A DNA stretch of 6,280 nucleotides from an uncultured bacterium (lineage in GTDB: Bacteria; Bacteroidota; Bacteroidia; CAILMK01), in the NCBI GenBank assembly GCA_903835275.1, contig CAILMK010000593.1, forward strand, positions 1-6,280, written 5' to 3'. A model generated the notes under the pieces. That model was not told the origin of the DNA. It did no database searches and saw nothing but the letters and a program-made list of their open reading frames with translations. Both the position numbers and the translations under genes were made by a program. This document shows positions 1 through 4,621 of the stretch, piece after piece; positions within the stretch are counted from its first letter, which is position 1; every line of letters begins with the position of its first letter.

Positions 1-39
1 CAGCAACTGAAACGTGATTACCAGAGGCTGCGTTCGTAA
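1..39 (+). CDS. Possible 3' end of a + strand gene (partial)
   Basis: Frame 1 is open from the window edge and reads QQLKRDYQRLRS, then stops at TAA (37-39). The basic, helix-prone tail followed two bases later by a GC-rich hairpin is what the end of a gene convergent with pspC would look like. Only 12 codons are visible, so no family can be named. A competing reading exists: the minus strand is also open across 1-69 in a frame other than that of pspC. This stretch is GC-richer (about 57%) than the rest of the window. Confidence 0.35.
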   Translation, partial: QQLKRDYQRLRS

Positions 40-40
40 G

Positions 41-63
41 AGGGCTCCACCCGCCAGAGCCCT
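41..63. terminator. GC-rich hairpin between convergent gene ends
   Basis: AGGGCTC (41-47) and GAGCCCT (57-63) form a perfect 7-bp stem with a 9-base loop. It sits just after the possible + strand stop at 37-39 and just before the pspC stop (70-72), so it could terminate both converging transcripts. Neither side has a good T-run (TTGTAGTT on +, CTCTTACG on -), so a factor-independent terminator is uncertain. Confidence 0.35.
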
Positions 64-69
64 TGTAGT

Positions 70-1185
70 TCACCCACCCACCTGAGGTTCGTTCGGAATT
101 GTGAACTCTCTATTTACCGTGCTCTTGTGCGAGAAGTTTTCAATGAATACAGATCCTGAATAAACTGTAATGGCCAGAGCTATGATCCAAATGAAAAGGA
201 GCATCATATTCAATATATGGGTACGCATTTTCAAATTGAATATCATTTTGATTCCCTTGATGATGATGGCAAGCAATGGAATTCCCAAAAGCAAACCGAA
301 ACCTATTTCAGCTATACTGTTATGGTCACCAATCGAGACTAATCCCGGTAAGTCTGAGAAACTATGTGTTATCCCGAATGAAGTGAGTATTAAAAGTATG
401 AGTAAAAATATGCCTACCACTACCATCAGCCAGGATAAAATCTTGATGAAAACCGTTCCAACTGTATAGAAAAATTCCTCCATGAAAGAAAAAAATCTGT
501 CACTTCCCCTCTCTACCTTTTTTGCATAAGGCGAATTGGTAAAATTCCTGACTCCTTCTTTGAAATCATCTACTCCATCACTGAAATTTTTTTTTATGTT
601 GTGGATGTTTACATCCTCACCGCGCATCTCCATTTTATCGGCGATAGTTCGTGCTTTCGGTATAACGAGCCATAATATGATATAGAGTAGAAATCCTGAT
701 CCGAAAGTGAAGAATCCGATTGCAAATGCAAGGCGCAACCAGATCGGATCTGAGATTCCGAAATACATTGATAAGCCTGAACAAACTCCTCCCAGTCTTT
801 TATTATCGGGATCACGGAATAAGCGTCTTCCTCCGCTTTGCGCGCCGGGATTAGAATATTCCTGCTGCCTGCCGGAAGATGAATTCCCATTGGTGTTTGC
901 ACCAGCGTTTGCTTCTTCCTCAGCACCCGAAAAATCTTCCGGATTTCCCATTGCGGATACTATATAATCTACATCCTCCATGTTTACCACTTCGCGGGAA
1001 GGGCGCATTCTTTCCTTTAATATTTCCCCGATGCGGGATTCTATATCGGAAATGATCTCTTCCTTTCCTTCAGTTTTATTGAAATGGCTTCTCAGGGAAT
1101 CCATATAATTTTTGAGCTTATCATAAGCCAAATCATCTACGGAAAATACCATTCCGCCAATGTTTACCTGGAATACTTTGTTCAT
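70..1185 (-). CDS. PspC-domain inner-membrane protein, apparently short at the C-terminus
   Basis: This is a 371-residue membrane protein of the Bacteroidota PspC type. Residues 1-88 form the soluble N-terminal region typical of the phylum (VNIGGMVFSVDDLAYDKL, an acidic helix, then MGNPEDF). A low-complexity Asn/Gly/Ser linker follows at about 89-119. The PspC domain covers 120-178, with RLFRDPDNKRLGGVCSGL, the YFGI..P segment and a hydrophobic hairpin ending in LWLVIPKA. Further membrane segments lie near 245-269, 293-311 and 322-344. The family is named for the phage-shock response; its biochemical role here is unknown, and a sensor or partner in envelope stress is inference. padR lies 5 bp upstream, so the two are surely one operon under the palindrome at 1539-1569. 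As I remember them, many relatives in the phylum run to about 570 residues, with a beta-rich DUF4097-like domain after the last membrane segment. This one stops about 27 residues after it, in a GTGG repeat. An A9 run lies in the coding strand (587-595). Confidence 0.9.
   Translation of the reverse strand: MNKVFQVNIGGMVFSVDDLAYDKLKNYMDSLRSHFNKTEGKEEIISDIESRIGEILKERMRPSREVVNMEDVDYIVSAMGNPEDFSGAEEEANAGANTNGNSSSGRQQEYSNPGAQSGGRRLFRDPDNKRLGGVCSGLSMYFGISDPIWLRLAFAIGFFTFGSGFLLYIILWLVIPKARTIADKMEMRGEDVNIHNIKKNFSDGVDDFKEGVRNFTNSPYAKKVERGSDRFFSFMEEFFYTVGTVFIKILSWLMVVVGIFLLILLILTSFGITHSFSDLPGLVSIGDHNSIAEIGFGLLLGIPLLAIIIKGIKMIFNLKMRTHILNMMLLFIWIIALAITVYSGSVFIENFSHKSTVNREFTIPNEPQVGG
73..84. repeat. Tetranucleotide tandem repeat at the pspC stop
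   Basis: On the coding strand the end of pspC reads GTGGGTGGGTGA, that is two GTGG units and a third that is broken into the TGA stop (ACCC/CACC units on +). A copy-number change of one unit would alter the frame and the C-terminus. The tract is short, so instability is only a possibility. Confidence 0.4.
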
Positions 1186-1190
1186 ATCTC

Positions 1191-1520
1191 TTAGTGTTTA
1201 TTTATTGCTGTTTGTACTGAATCGTTTAATTCTTTCCACGCGTTATTAAGCTCCCCCAGGAATTCTGTCCCATCTTCTGTAATGGTGTAATATTTCCTCG
1301 GCGGGCCTTCCTTGGACTCAACCCACTTATAAGCGAGGAGTCCTGAGTTTTTCAATCGAGTGAGGAGAGGATACAAGGTGCCTTCCACTATTATGAGTTT
1401 TGCTTCTTTCATTTCGTTGATAATATCCGAAGCATATATCTCTTCTCTGGAAATAATAGCAAGCACACAGTATTCCAGTACTCCTTTTCGCATCTGGGCT
1501 ATGGCATTATCTAGTTTCAT
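1191..1520 (-). CDS. PadR-family transcriptional regulator
   Basis: This 109-residue protein has the size and pattern of a small (subfamily 2) PadR repressor. The winged helix-turn-helix spans about 9-80: QMRKGVLEYCVLAII is helix 1, EGTLYPLLTRLKNSGLL (46-62) is the recognition helix region, and PPRKYYTIT (73-81) is the wing. A C-terminal helix (about 84-105) would give the dimer. PadR proteins bind dyads with ATGT/ACAT half-sites as dimers and usually repress their own operon until a ligand or stress relieves them. A palindrome of exactly this kind sits 18 bp upstream of the start. The ATG at 1520 is the earliest possible start because an in-frame TGA lies two codons upstream; the N-terminus also fits the family. 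The stop overlaps a purine stretch 5 bp before pspC, its likely target. The effector is not visible from sequence. Confidence 0.93.
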   Translation of the reverse strand: MKLDNAIAQMRKGVLEYCVLAIISREEIYASDIINEMKEAKLIIVEGTLYPLLTRLKNSGLLAYKWVESKEGPPRKYYTITEDGTEFLGELNNAWKELNDSVQTAINKH

Positions 1521-1524
1521 GGTT

Positions 1525-1532
1525 CAAAGATA
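1525..1532 (-). promoter_or_regulatory. Putative -7 box of the padR-pspC promoter
   Basis: The minus strand reads TATCTTTG, a full match to the Bacteroidota -7 consensus TAnnTTTG. It lies only 4 bases before the padR ATG, so transcription would begin at or within a few bases of the start codon and the mRNA would be leaderless or nearly so. No good TTG is seen at the expected -33 position, which falls inside the palindrome. Confidence 0.45.
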
Positions 1533-1538
1533 AGATAA

Positions 1539-1569
1539 TTATAGTACCATGTAATACATAGTACTATAA
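1539..1569. promoter_or_regulatory. Near-perfect palindrome, probable PadR operator
   Basis: The dyad is TTATAGTAC-C-ATGT-AAT-ACAT-A-GTACTATAA. The 9-bp outer arms and the 4-bp inner arms are exact; the only mismatch is the C/A pair between them (1548/1560). The inner ATGT...ACAT pair is the core of known PadR operators. The outer GTAC-containing arms extend it well beyond what a chance hairpin would show. It lies directly upstream of padR and covers the region where the -33 element should be, so a bound PadR dimer (or two) would block transcription of padR-pspC. The function is inferred from position and the family's known sites. Confidence 0.75.
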
Positions 1570-1629
1570 ATTTTTGAATAAATTTGTTATATTATTGATA
1601 ATCAAATAGATAATTTTTTAAATTATTTT

Positions 1630-1658
1630 GTAGAGACGCCGATTCATCGCGTTTCTAT
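1630..1658. repeat. Degenerate TAGAGACGC-type palindromic repeat
   Basis: TAGAGACGC (1631-1639) faces GCGTTTCTA (1649-1657). The arms pair fully if one G-T wobble is allowed, and the middle CGAT-TC-ATCG also pairs if one extra C is bulged. The motif resembles the dispersed GTAGAGACGCGAT...ATCGCGTCTCTAC palindromes that I recall from Bacteroidota and cyanobacterial intergenic regions. The one extra base and one C-to-T change suggest an old, decaying copy. Confidence 0.5.
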
Positions 1659-1718
1659 AGCCGAAACAAGGTATTTTTAATATTGAAAGCTTGAGTCTTT
1701 GTCTCGAGATGACCCCTA

Positions 1719-1732
1719 TTCGCCGCGGCGAA
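1719..1732. repeat. Perfect 14-bp GC-rich palindrome
   Basis: TTCGCCGCGGCGAA reads the same on both strands. It stands out as a GC-rich island in AT-rich flanks and abuts the CCCTAAAGGGG palindrome that follows. It may be the left edge of the same repeat element. No protein binding site can be named. Confidence 0.5.
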
Positions 1733-1801
1733 CCCTAAAGGGGACTTTCCCATCAGTACTTAATGCACGAAGTGCTTCCCCCTTTAGGGGGTTAGGGGGT
1801 T
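1731..1801. repeat. Palindromic CCCTAAAGGGG/CCCCTTTAGGG element
   Basis: CCCTAAAGGGG (1733-1743) pairs exactly with CCCCTTTAGGG (1779-1789), an 11-bp stem. AA (1731-1732) and TT (1792-1793) extend it across a two-base GG bulge. Inside is a smaller hairpin: AGTACT (1755-1760) with AGTGCT (1771-1776), or alternatively GCAC-GAA-GTGC (1765-1775). The right side carries TTAGGGGG twice in tandem (1784-1799). The layout resembles non-coding mobile repeats (MITE/REP-like) that I recall from Bacteroidota intergenic regions; no target-site duplication or transposase is visible. Confidence 0.5.
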
Positions 1802-1815
1802 CTGATTCAGACAAA

Positions 1816-1846
1816 CAAAAAAAGAGCAACCCTTGGGTCGCTCTTT
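1816..1846 (-). terminator. Intrinsic terminator of the lipoprotein-OMP operon
   Basis: Read on the minus strand, AAAGAGC and GCTCTTT (1840-1846 and 1821-1827) enclose a further GACCC/GGGTT stem with one mismatch and an AA loop. A run of seven T (with GTTTGTC after) follows at once. It lies 25 bases after the stop of the outer-membrane protein gene, exactly where its transcript should end. Confidence 0.85.
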
Positions 1847-1871
1847 AATATACTATATAAGTTGTATCTAC

Positions 1872-3356
1872 TTAAAATCTCCAGCCCATGGTAAGAATAC
1901 CGGTACTGTGCGTTTCCTTAACAGTTGCATTATTTTCCGCTGCCGGAGCGTAAGGAGCATATACATATGTGCTGTTATATACCTGGTAAGCAAAATCCAT
2001 AAAAAATATTCCCGGATGATATCCTATTCCAAAAGAATAGATCATTACGCTTCCATTATCAGAAGTGGCATGTGCGGAATCAGCATATTTAGAGCTATAC
2101 GGAGAACTGTACAATCCAAGGCCTGCGCGGAACGCAAATAATTCATAACGGTACTCACCGCCTAAACGTATATTGTTACCGGCTTGCAAATATTGGGCGG
2201 TAAGATTATTGGCATCGCGTTGACCGTCATAAGCAGTATTAATAATTGCATTTGCATAATTGACGTGTTCAAAATCGAGTCCAATGAAGCCATTTTTACC
2301 TGCAATGAGTGCTGCATTGGCAGTAAACCTGAATGGAGTGATAATGGAATAATCAAAACTACCTTGCGGGCTTGAATTAGAAGCATAAGAAGGTGATAAA
2401 GTCAGCACAGTAGAGCTTATAGTGGTTGAATAATCATCACTCATGGAATATATTGTTGGAAGTTGTATTGCGCCACCAATCCTGAAATAGTCTGATGCCC
2501 GGAAAATGATTCCGAAATTAGCAGTGATACCAATACCGGTTGTATTTACAGTTTCGTTCACACCGACATTTTGAATAGTGTCATTTGGATTAATATGTGT
2601 TTCTGTAAATGTCCTCGTATAATGATAAGCGATGGTCGGGAACATCAGGGATGCACCAACGTAAACTTTATTCGAGTAATTACCTCCAAAAGTAAAGGCA
2701 ATATCATTAGTGGAACCTGAAGTATATAGCTGATCCCTTTGAATGGTTGGTTTTGCTTTTTCGATGCTGGAATAAGAGGTATTTCCATCATTGCTGATTA
2801 TACCGTTTGCAAGTGCGATGCTGGCATAAGAAAACTGGTTCAGGTTATCCGTGGTATATCCATTTCCCTGGTTCGCAAAATAATCAACAATGCTGTTTTT
2901 GTTGTTTTGTGCTTCAAGGGTTACATGATTTTGGAAGGAATTCGTCCTGTTAAAGCCTATTCCGAAATTGAAAGCTATCCAGCCATCTTTCGGGGTGTTA
3001 TTGTTCCTGTCATAATTCATGCTGGCAATTACCAAACTCAGGTTGCTGATGTTGAAATTATATTTCATATCACTTGCATCCTGACCAAGATAAGTAGTGG
3101 TTGCAGACGGATTTTCAAATCCAAGCCCGAATGTAAATTCGTTGTGCCGGTACAACCCAATGCCTGCGGGGTTTATACTCATGGATACCGGGTCAGCTCC
3201 AAATGCTCCCATGGCATTGCCAACTCCTACCGATCGGGCATCCCCCTGATAGAATTTTTGAGAATACCTAAGGAGATCCTCAAAGCCTCCCTGCGCAGAC
3301 ACTACTTGGGCTGTAAGCATTGCTAAAATGCTCATAATTAATAATTTTCTTCTCAT
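1872..3356 (-). CDS. OmpP1/FadL/TodX-type outer-membrane transport protein
   Basis: This 494-residue protein is predicted to be an outer-membrane beta-barrel. Residues 1-21 are a signal peptide (basic MRRK, hydrophobic core, cleavage after VSA-QGG). Residues 40-77 carry the family's N-terminal hatch-like signature (ARSVGVGNAMGAFGADP, then SINPAGIG). The rest is alternating aromatic and polar strands, with repeated F-G-F/Y-G patterns and a C-terminal GWRF; the final Phe is the usual barrel-assembly signal. FadL-type proteins pass long-chain fatty acids or other hydrophobic compounds; annotation pipelines often call the Bacteroidota members hemin receptors, but nothing here shows heme binding. 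The length matches the family. It starts 12 bp after the lipoprotein gene with no room for its own promoter, and a strong terminator follows, so it is the last gene of a two-gene operon. The substrate is not known. Confidence 0.88.
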   Translation of the reverse strand: MRRKLLIMSILAMLTAQVVSAQGGFEDLLRYSQKFYQGDARSVGVGNAMGAFGADPVSMSINPAGIGLYRHNEFTFGLGFENPSATTTYLGQDASDMKYNFNISNLSLVIASMNYDRNNNTPKDGWIAFNFGIGFNRTNSFQNHVTLEAQNNKNSIVDYFANQGNGYTTDNLNQFSYASIALANGIISNDGNTSYSSIEKAKPTIQRDQLYTSGSTNDIAFTFGGNYSNKVYVGASLMFPTIAYHYTRTFTETHINPNDTIQNVGVNETVNTTGIGITANFGIIFRASDYFRIGGAIQLPTIYSMSDDYSTTISSTVLTLSPSYASNSSPQGSFDYSIITPFRFTANAALIAGKNGFIGLDFEHVNYANAIINTAYDGQRDANNLTAQYLQAGNNIRLGGEYRYELFAFRAGLGLYSSPYSSKYADSAHATSDNGSVMIYSFGIGYHPGIFFMDFAYQVYNSTYVYAPYAPAAENNATVKETHSTGILTMGWRF

Positions 3357-3368
3357 TGTTTTTGATAT

Positions 3369-4253
3369 TTAACGTCTGGAACCTCTGGATGAACCTGAAC
3401 TACCACCACCGGAAGACCTGTTATATCCGCCCCCACCATAACTTCTTGGTTGTGAATAAGAAGGTTGTGAATAGGAAGGACTGCTTGTATGTGGAGACTG
3501 ATATTGTTGTTGCGGTTGTGAATAGGACGGTGTATTAGACTGTGATCTTTGTGTATTTTCAACTGGTGTGGATGAAACGCCACTTGCCCTTGTTGTACTA
3601 ACTGATGGATTTGCATTACCATTAGACACGTTTTTAGTCTCAGGGTTAATTCTTGTTCCGGAAGTATTTTGCTCTATACCTTGTCCGCCGTTAGAATACC
3701 TTGGTGATGAATTGACTGGTGTATTATATCCGGTACCATTGGAAGAAGGATTGCTATTACCCGGATCAGTAGTACGTTTTATCAAAATAGGTGTACGACC
3801 GGAACCTGAACCAGAGAAATGACTTCCGCCTGATCCACTGTTGCTGCCCCTTGCTCCGTAATAAGGAGTGCTTGTAGAACCGGTATTTGCACCTGTACCA
3901 TAAGAGGCACTGCCTCCGCTTGTTCCATAATATTGGCTGCCGCCATATCCATAAGGCTCATACATCATAGAGCTTTGGTATGGGTTAACATAATATGGAG
4001 AATAATATGGGGAGTAGTAAGAACCGTAACCCGGGGAAAAGAACGGATCGTAACTGTAAGGGCTATACATGCCATAACCATAACCTGAACTCATTCCATA
4101 ACTAAAACTGCTTCCGCCATAAGGCATAGAATTGTACATACCCATTCCCATTCCGGGAGTGTTGTACATCCAGTTACTATTGGAATAGCCATTGTTGTAC
4201 CTGCTGTTGTTATATCCATTATTACCATATCCTCCGCCATTGTTATAGGAGTT
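3369..4253 (-). CDS. Low-complexity Gly/Tyr/Ser/Asn-rich protein: 3' part of a frameshifted lipoprotein gene
   Basis: This frame encodes about 294 residues starting NSYNNGGGYGNNGYNN. An Asn/Gly/Tyr block (37-90 of the frame counted from its TTG) is followed by a Tyr/Ser/Pro block (SPYYSPYYVNPY, MMYEPYGYGG). A Gly/Ser stretch then leads into RTPILIKRTTDPG, the only ordinary-looking piece. Gln/Ser/Pro repeats of the SYSQP kind come next, and the protein ends in a basic GGGSSGSSRGSRR tail. The frame stays open upstream to a TTG at 4361, but the Ile/Thr-rich reading there is unlike the rest, while the neighbouring frame there is Asn/Gln-rich. I therefore read 3369-4536 as one gene of 388 residues with one extra base near 4254. 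No enzymatic domain is recognisable. Similar Bacteroidota proteins are sometimes labelled vitellogenin-like purely for composition. A surface-exposed or matrix role is inference. Confidence 0.7.
   Translation of the reverse strand, partial: NSYNNGGGYGNNGYNNSRYNNGYSNSNWMYNTPGMGMGMYNSMPYGGSSFSYGMSSGYGYGMYSPYSYDPFFSPGYGSYYSPYYSPYYVNPYQSSMMYEPYGYGGSQYYGTSGGSASYGTGANTGSTSTPYYGARGSNSGSGGSHFSGSGSGRTPILIKRTTDPGNSNPSSNGTGYNTPVNSSPRYSNGGQGIEQNTSGTRINPETKNVSNGNANPSVSTTRASGVSSTPVENTQRSQSNTPSYSQPQQQYQSPHTSSPSYSQPSYSQPRSYGGGGYNRSSGGGSSGSSRGSRR
3449..3528. repeat. 15-bp direct repeats coding SYSQP units
   Basis: GGTTGTGAATAAGAA (3449-3463) and GGTTGTGAATAGGAA (3464-3478) are adjacent, and a third copy, GGTTGTGAATAGGAC, lies at 3514-3528. 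On the coding strand they give the SYSQP peptide repeats near the C-terminus of the low-complexity lipoprotein. The unit length is a multiple of three, so copy-number change would alter length without breaking the frame. Confidence 0.65.
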
Positions 4254-4536
4254 CGTAGTAGTAATCGTTATTATTACCGTTCTGGTTTGAGTTATTGTTG
4301 TTGGAATTATTGCTTTGCGGTGCTGCTTGACTTGCCTGCTGATCCGGGGTATTGTTAGCAACAGATGTCTTGTGCTTGCTTTTTACCGGCTTATCGTCAA
4401 CGCTGGAATAATAGCCATCATCCGGATTGGATGAAGTCTCCGTGTTCTTAGTGGAAGAACAGGAAGTCAAGAGTAGTGCCATGAGCAAACTACCCATGAG
4501 TGTGTGATATATTTTCATTTTGCTTGAGTTAATCAT
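4243..4536 (-). CDS. Lipoprotein N-terminal part of the same frameshifted gene
   Basis: This frame is 97 residues long. Residues 1-26 are a lipoprotein signal peptide with the lipobox LTSC (acylated Cys at 26). The second Met (residue 7, 4518) gives a more usual signal length and may be the true start. After the Cys comes SSTKNTETSS, an acidic/Tyr stretch, then a Gln/Asn-rich run ending NNNDYYY. It then hits ELL and a stop. Dropping one base at about 4254 joins DYYY directly to NSYNNGGGYG of the downstream frame with the same composition, which is why I treat it as one broken gene rather than two overlapping genes. No clear acidic surface-export (LES) motif follows the Cys. The gene heads the operon with the FadL-type barrel, so a shared outer-membrane location is likely. 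The cause could be a real mutation or a sequence error. Confidence 0.7.
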   Translation of the reverse strand: MINSSKMKIYHTLMGSLLMALLLTSCSSTKNTETSSNPDDGYYSSVDDKPVKSKHKTSVANNTPDQQASQAAPQSNNSNNNNSNQNGNNNDYYYELL

Positions 4537-4558
4537 ATACCTGATAACAATTAATGTC

Positions 4559-4566
4559 TAATTTTG
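4559..4566 (+). promoter_or_regulatory. Putative -7 box for proS
   Basis: TAATTTTG matches the Bacteroidota -7 consensus TAnnTTTG. Transcription would start near 4572, giving a leader of about 50 bases that ends in T9-AA before the proS ATG. No TTG is found at the right spacing for a -33 element, so the call rests on the -7 box and its position. Confidence 0.4.
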
Positions 4567-4599
4567 CTTCCCTAATTATAAAGATTACAAAAAGTATTC

Positions 4600-4607
4600 C
4601 AAAGTTA
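4600..4607 (-). promoter_or_regulatory. Putative -7 box for the lipoprotein-OMP operon
   Basis: The minus strand reads TAACTTTG, a match to TAnnTTTG, with an A9 run just upstream in the spacer. The start would be near 4593, giving a leader of about 57 bases. The expected -33 region falls in the first codons of proS and shows no clear TTG. Confidence 0.4.
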
Positions 4608-4621
4608 AGATTTTTTTTTAA

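Larger units (their letters stand above)
1521..1871. other. 350-bp intergenic region between padR and the OMP gene
   Basis: I see no supported gene on either strand here. From left to right it holds the padR -7 box and operator (1525-1569), an AT-rich stretch (1570-1629), a degenerate TAGAGACGC palindrome (1630-1658), a spacer with no recognised signal (1659-1718), a GC-rich palindrome cluster (1719-1801) and the terminator of the outer-membrane gene (1816-1846). It looks like a landing site for small intergenic repeats between two operon ends. Confidence 0.7.

Noticed and set aside
170..469. 99-codon plus-strand frame opposite the pspC membrane segments
   Set aside because: It mirrors the membrane-helix codons of pspC, has no promoter or start context and resembles no family.
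1784..1799. G-quadruplex from the GGGGG runs
   Set aside because: Only two G-runs of five lie close together on this strand; four closely spaced runs would be needed.
2739..3326. 195-codon open frame on the plus strand opposite the FadL-type gene
   Set aside because: The minus-strand protein here has a signal peptide, family signature and C-terminal Phe; the plus frame is Cys/Ile-rich complement of beta-strand coding.
3449..3528. CRISPR-like direct repeats
   Set aside because: The repeats are adjacent 15-bp coding units with no regular spacers, and they encode a peptide repeat in frame.
3353..3622. 89-codon minus-strand frame rich in His/Gln
   Set aside because: It is an alternative reading of the low-complexity Gln/Ser/Pro repeats; the main frame continues to a proper stop just before the downstream gene.
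4254..4264. Programmed +1 frameshift in the lipoprotein gene
   Set aside because: There is no TGA-dependent or other known shift signal and no clear slippery codon; a simple insertion or sequence error explains the break better.
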